This document shows positions 60,323 to 64,000 of a stretch of DNA of 64,000 bases, piece by piece (positions within the stretch are counted from its first letter, which is position 1; each line of letters starts with the position of its first letter). The DNA is from Clostridium_AW sp040797845 (lineage in GTDB: Bacteria > Bacillota > Clostridia > Clostridiales > Clostridiaceae): the NCBI GenBank assembly GCA_040797845.1, contig JBFNFA010000001.1, positions 62,001 through 126,000 on the forward strand, read 5' to 3'. A model generated the notes under the pieces. That model made no database searches. It saw only the letters and a program-made list of their open reading frames with translations, and was not told the origin of the DNA. A program made the translations under genes and the position numbers.

Positions 60323-60442
60323 AGAGGGAGTATTTTTTAGAAATATAAAAAGATCAAAGATTAACAACTAAAAAGTTAGGCAAATTAATGATTTAAGGAT
60401 TCACAAGCTCTAATACATACAATATGAAGGAGGAGTAAAAAC

Positions 60443-62257
60443 ATGCAAGCAATAATTTTAGCAGCAGGAATGGGAAAGCGATTAAAAGAATTGACAAATG
60501 ATAATACAAAGTGCATGGTGAAAGTAAATGATGTTACCATGATTGAAAGAATGTTATCACAATTAGATAAATTAAGTTTGTCTAGTATAACAATTGTTGT
60601 TGGATATAAGGGAAAAGAGCTACAAGAATATATAGAAACTCTAAATGTTCGTACTCCAATTAATTACGTGAATAATGAAATTTACTATAGAACTAATAAT
60701 ATATATTCTCTTTACTTAGCAAAAAACTATCTATTAAAAGAGGATACGCTGTTACTTGAATCAGATTTGATATTTGAAGATTCCGTATTAAAAAAGATAA
60801 TTGAAGATTCATATCCTAGCTTAGCTTTAGTGGCGAAATATGAAAGTTGGATGGATGGTACTGTTGTTACCATAGATGAAAACAATAATATTAAGAGTTT
60901 TTTAGATAAAAAACAATTTAGATTTTGTGATATTAAAAATTATTATAAAACAGTTAATATCTATAAGTTTAGTAAGGAATTTTCTAATACACACTATGTA
61001 CCTTTCTTGGAGGCATATAGCAAGGCGCTTGGTAATAATGAGTATTATGAACAAGTATTAAAAGTTATAACATTATTGGACAAGCCAGAGATAAAAGCTG
61101 CAATTTTAGGTGATGAATCATGGTATGAAATAGATGACATACAGGATCTTGATATAGCAGAATCAATTTTTACAACATCTGATGAAGACAAACTAACTAG
61201 AATACAAAGTAGATATGGTGGATACTGGAGATATCCAAATTTAATAGATTTCTGTTATTTAGTTAATCCATTTTATCCAACACCAAAATTGTTAGATGAG
61301 ATAAAGGCTAATTTTGAACGATTGATTTGTGATTATCCATCAGGTGTGGAAGTTAATAGTTTGTTAGCGGCTAAGTATTTTGGGATAAATAAAAATCAAG
61401 TGGTTGTGGGAAATGGTGCGGCTGAACTTATAAAATCATTGATGGAGAAACTTGAAGGAAAAATAGGTATTATTGTACCTACATTTGAAGAGTATCCCAA
61501 TAGAAGAGATTCTAGAGATATTGTGCCCTATTATCCTAATAATGATAATTATGCTTATTCAGCTAATGATTTGATAAGTTTTTATGATAATAAAGATATT
61601 TCTATTTTATTATTAATTAATCCTGATAATCCATCAGGTAATTATATAGAAAAGAAAGATGTTCTTAAGATTGCAAAGTGGGCACAAGAAAAAGGAATTA
61701 CTTTTATTGTGGATGAGTCATTTATCGATTTTGTTGATAAAGAGGAAGCAGCAACACTTATTAATGAAGATATATTGCAAAATTATCCTAAATTAATAGT
61801 AGTAAAAAGCATTTCAAAATCTTTTGGTGTACCTGGACTTCGCTTAGGGGTGTTGGCTTCTAATGAATTAGATATTATTAATTTTATTAAAAAGGATGTT
61901 GCTATTTGGAATATTAATTCCTTTGCTGAGTTTTATATGCAGATATTTGAAAAATATAAGAGTGATTATGATAATGCAATAAGTGAATTTAAAAAGGTTC
62001 GAAACGAATATGTTGAAAAACTTTCTAAAATTAAAAACTTGAGAGTAGTACCAACACAAGCAAATTATGTATTATGTGAAGTAATTGGAAAATATACAGC
62101 CAAAGAATTAACTGAGATATTATTAGATCAATACTATATATTTATAAAAGATTTATCTGGGAAAAAAGGTATTAATGGTGAGTTCATTAGACTAGCTATT
62201 AAAAGATCAGAAGAAAATGATAAATTAGTTCAGGCTATAAAGAGTGTTTTACAATGA
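60443..62257 (+). CDS. Nucleotidyltransferase-aminotransferase fusion protein
   Basis: 604 residues in two enzymes. Residues 1-235 form a LicC/sugar-phosphate nucleotidyltransferase domain (ILAAGMGKRLKEL at 4-16, NTKCMVKVND, LLESDLIFE with the metal Asp). Residues about 245-604 form a class I/II PLP aminotransferase like HisC or CobD (NGAAELIKSLMEKL, INPDNPSGNYI near 392, VDESFIDF, Schiff-base Lys459 in SISKSFGVPGLRLG). The fusion implies that one pathway makes an amino (or decarboxylated) phospho-compound and activates it as a nucleotide ester. The stop overlaps the next start (ATGA). Confidence 0.85.
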   Translation: MQAIILAAGMGKRLKELTNDNTKCMVKVNDVTMIERMLSQLDKLSLSSITIVVGYKGKELQEYIETLNVRTPINYVNNEIYYRTNNIYSLYLAKNYLLKEDTLLLESDLIFEDSVLKKIIEDSYPSLALVAKYESWMDGTVVTIDENNNIKSFLDKKQFRFCDIKNYYKTVNIYKFSKEFSNTHYVPFLEAYSKALGNNEYYEQVLKVITLLDKPEIKAAILGDESWYEIDDIQDLDIAESIFTTSDEDKLTRIQSRYGGYWRYPNLIDFCYLVNPFYPTPKLLDEIKANFERLICDYPSGVEVNSLLAAKYFGINKNQVVVGNGAAELIKSLMEKLEGKIGIIVPTFEEYPNRRDSRDIVPYYPNNDNYAYSANDLISFYDNKDISILLLINPDNPSGNYIEKKDVLKIAKWAQEKGITFIVDESFIDFVDKEEAATLINEDILQNYPKLIVVKSISKSFGVPGLRLGVLASNELDIINFIKKDVAIWNINSFAEFYMQIFEKYKSDYDNAISEFKKVRNEYVEKLSKIKNLRVVPTQANYVLCEVIGKYTAKELTEILLDQYYIFIKDLSGKKGINGEFIRLAIKRSEENDKLVQAIKSVLQ

Positions 62258-63420
62258 AGTTAAAAAGAGTAAAACCTTCAAAGTCTTTCAAAAACAAAAA
62301 ACTTAATATATGTATTCTAGGTGGTGGAAATGTAGGAACTTTATTACTTGGGGATATAGGTTCAAATAAAGATTTATCAGTTAGGTTATTTACTTCAAAT
62401 CCACACAAATGGAGTCATGAAATTAAAGTTTGCAGTATTGATAATATTGTTAAATATAAGGGGAAAATTGATATTATATCAGATAATCCTAAAGATGTAA
62501 TAGAGGATGCAGATATTATTATTTCTACGCTCCCTTCACAAGTTTTTCCTAGAATAATTCGGAAGATAAAATCATTTATTAAACCAAGGACTTGGATAGG
62601 TGTAATGCCAGGTAGTGGTGGAAGTGAGTTTTATTGCAAGGAACTTTTAGAAATTGGTTGTATATTATTTGGATTTCAGCGAGTGCATGGTATTTCTAGA
62701 ATAAAGGAGTATGGTAAATCAGTGTATGATTTTGGCAAAAAAAATGAACTTCATATAGCTGCGATACCAGTAGAACAGACAGAAAGCATTTGTATGGAAT
62801 TAGAAAATATGATGAAAATTAAATGTAATCCATTACCTAATTATCTTAATGTCACACTTACACCATCAAATCCAATTCTTCATACTACAAGGCTTTATAC
62901 AATGTTCCATCATTATAAAGAAGGGGTGTTCTGGGATGAAGTAATAGATTTTTATGAAGAGTGGAATAATGAGGCTTCAAAAATGCTGATTGCTTGTGAT
63001 GAAGAATTACAGATGATGTGTAAGAGGATAAGTGGACTTAATTTAACTGGTGTTAAATCTTTAAAAAAATATTATGAATCGGAAACACCAGAAGAAATGA
63101 CGAAAAAAATAAAAAATATTATTGCATTTAAAGGAATAAAATCACCAATGATAAAAACAAAAGGAGGATATATTCCTGATTTTAATTCACGATATTTTTT
63201 AGAGGACTTCCCTTATGGTCTTTGTATTATTAAAGGCTTTTGTGATGTTGTCGGTTTAGACACACCTAATATAGATAAAGTTCTCATATGGTTTGAAAAG
63301 ATTGCTGAAGTTGAATATTATGTTAATAATAAGTTTGAAGGGAAAGACCTGAAATGCTTACCACTACCTAAGAATTATGGATTAAATTCAGTAGAAGATA
63401 TAATTTTCTATTATAGTTAA
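62254..63420 (+). CDS. NAD/NADP octopine/nopaline (opine) dehydrogenase-like protein
   Basis: 388 residues; the ATG overlaps the stop of the fusion gene. The N-terminal Rossmann domain has ILGGGNVGTLLLGDIG and ADIIISTLPSQVF. The C-terminal opine-dehydrogenase helical domain (from about 190) has TPSNPILHTTRLYTMF with the catalytic-type His. Opine dehydrogenases reductively join an amino group to a 2-oxo acid using NAD(P)H. A secondary amine on the activated group made by the upstream fusion protein is the natural guess. Confidence 0.78.
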   Translation: MKLKRVKPSKSFKNKKLNICILGGGNVGTLLLGDIGSNKDLSVRLFTSNPHKWSHEIKVCSIDNIVKYKGKIDIISDNPKDVIEDADIIISTLPSQVFPRIIRKIKSFIKPRTWIGVMPGSGGSEFYCKELLEIGCILFGFQRVHGISRIKEYGKSVYDFGKKNELHIAAIPVEQTESICMELENMMKIKCNPLPNYLNVTLTPSNPILHTTRLYTMFHHYKEGVFWDEVIDFYEEWNNEASKMLIACDEELQMMCKRISGLNLTGVKSLKKYYESETPEEMTKKIKNIIAFKGIKSPMIKTKGGYIPDFNSRYFLEDFPYGLCIIKGFCDVVGLDTPNIDKVLIWFEKIAEVEYYVNNKFEGKDLKCLPLPKNYGLNSVEDIIFYYS

Positions 63421-63520
63421 GAAAAACAGCAAAGTTTATAAAAAGGAGTATAAAGTTTTTAAAGATAATTAATAATGGTTATGAAAATTGCCATAACTAA
63501 TTTAAAAGGTGGTAAATTGC

Positions 63521-64000
63521 ATGAGAATTAATACAATAAAAAAATCATATATAAATGTTAGCGGGAAAATATATGATTCTGAATTTATTAATTTAGCCAA
63601 TATTAAAAATAATAAAATAAATTTAGATGAAAGAACACTTTTTTTAACAAAAAAAGAAAAAGAAATTTTAAATGACCAACAAATTGAAAATTTTAATGAT
63701 GTAATATATATATTTAAATATAAAAATACCTATGGTATCATATGTGATATTCCTATTGAAGAGTATGATAATGGTAATATTAAATGTCATGAATTAGTTT
63801 TACCAGATACAATTCAAGGCATGTTAAGTAATTTGCATGGTTATAACTGTGAAACTGCACCAATATTATTGGGTCATAATAGAAAGATTAATTATTCATT
63901 ATATATTGAAGGGAAAAAATATAAGAAGTATTTCATATTAGATGATATAGAGATTTATGTATACTGTGGTGAAGAAGCAAGAAATATATTAAATGAATTT
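63521..64000 (+). CDS. DUF1015-like protein (partial, runs off the window)
   Basis: The ATG at 63521 follows AAAGGTGG by eight bases; 160 codons are visible without a stop. The segment DIPIEEYDNGNIKCHELVLPD followed by NCETAPILLGHNR resembles the N-terminal half of DUF1015 proteins (pattern of a Tyr-x-Asn-Gly-x-Ile-x-x-His-Glu motif and a P-I-hydrophobic stretch). It appears divergent from the usual family. DUF1015 genes are often seen beside serine-biosynthesis genes in clostridia, and the function is unknown. Being last in this island suggests a link to the phospho-amino-compound pathway. Confidence 0.55.
   Translation, partial: MRINTIKKSYINVSGKIYDSEFINLANIKNNKINLDERTLFLTKKEKEILNDQQIENFNDVIYIFKYKNTYGIICDIPIEEYDNGNIKCHELVLPDTIQGMLSNLHGYNCETAPILLGHNRKINYSLYIEGKKYKKYFILDDIEIYVYCGEEARNILNEF

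Noticed and set aside
63477..63533. An 18-codon frame beginning MVMKIAITNLKGG, like the start of a ParA/MinD-type ATPase.
   Set aside because: It has no ribosome site, stops after 18 codons and overlaps the start of the DUF1015-like gene. The rest of a P-loop motif is missing, so it is either chance or an unrecognisable remnant.

Overview
The window looks like a chromosomal piece of a motile, anaerobic, endospore-forming Clostridium (sensu stricto). The sequence is strongly AT-rich, with frequent GTG/TTG starts and strong AGGAGG-type ribosome sites. It encodes pyruvate:ferredoxin oxidoreductase, flavodoxin, a small acid-soluble spore protein, CwpV/Cwp-type cell-wall-binding repeats and a Bacillus/Clostridium-type chemotaxis set (CheC, CheD, FliY). 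Species was not assigned. No rRNA, tRNA, CRISPR array, transposase or phage gene was seen.

Layout. 1-1.34 kb: two adjacent paralogues of the 2-hydroxyacyl-CoA dehydratase/activase-related family, the first cut by the window edge. 1.87-5.6 kb: a CsoR-type metal repressor with a G/C-tract operator, a 45-residue LDCC-motif protein, a membrane spermidine-synthase-like protein, a NusG-domain-II protein and a His/Met/Cys-rich membrane peptide. 5.75-10.96 kb: glycerol and dihydroxyacetone use (glpF, dhaK, dhaL, dhaM, glpP, glpK), with a hairpin before glpK that GlpP may control. 11.1-13.5 kb: an RseC-like protein, opposite a DJ-1 family protein and an M16 peptidase. 14.1-17.5 kb: a TPP riboswitch with its terminator, followed by thiW-thiD-thiM-thiE (thiamine salvage). 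18.2-28.2 kb: a mixed region with an endonuclease IV-like protein, a DDAH-like hydrolase, a CWB2 surface protein, recJ, a soluble PAS histidine kinase, a spore protein, a MurG and a flavodoxin. 28.6-34.3 kb: pyruvate:ferredoxin oxidoreductase, a DUF1292 protein, a HAD phosphatase and a class IV aminotransferase.

34.3-54.3 kb is one long chemotaxis and late-flagellar block: fapA, cheW-D-B-R-A-C-Y, a second cheW, fliM, fliY, flgM, flgN, flgK, flgL, fliW, csrA, flaG, a small unknown gene, fliS, fliD, a FliT-like gene and one short flagellin. 54.4 kb to the end is a flagellin-modification island: a TPR glycosyltransferase, a Maf/DUF115 protein, a small unknown, a TPR-glycerophosphotransferase-like protein, a nucleotidyltransferase-aminotransferase fusion, an opine-dehydrogenase-like enzyme and a DUF1015-like protein cut by the window end.

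Two regulatory layers tie the motility half together. Three sites match the sigma-28 (SigD/FliA) promoter with the same TAAA-N15-nnCGATA spacing; they precede flgM, flagellin and the first modification gene. The flagellin leader carries a hairpin presenting an ACAGGGA loop, with a second GGA in the ribosome site, as expected for CsrA control antagonised by FliW; both proteins are encoded in the same block.

The intergenic regions hold four families of short structured repeats. A is 245 bp, two copies in opposite orientation, one inserted between the TPP riboswitch and thiW. B1 is a long hairpin, two copies. B2 is about 190 bp with 18-bp terminal inverted repeats, two copies plus a diverged inverted third copy inside the flagellar operon. 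C is a double hairpin, two copies. B1, B2 and C show compensatory base changes between copies.

The best candidate for an undescribed system is the modification island. Its enzymes together suggest that a nucleotide-activated, phosphate-containing amino-compound (possibly an opine) is transferred to the flagellin glycan.
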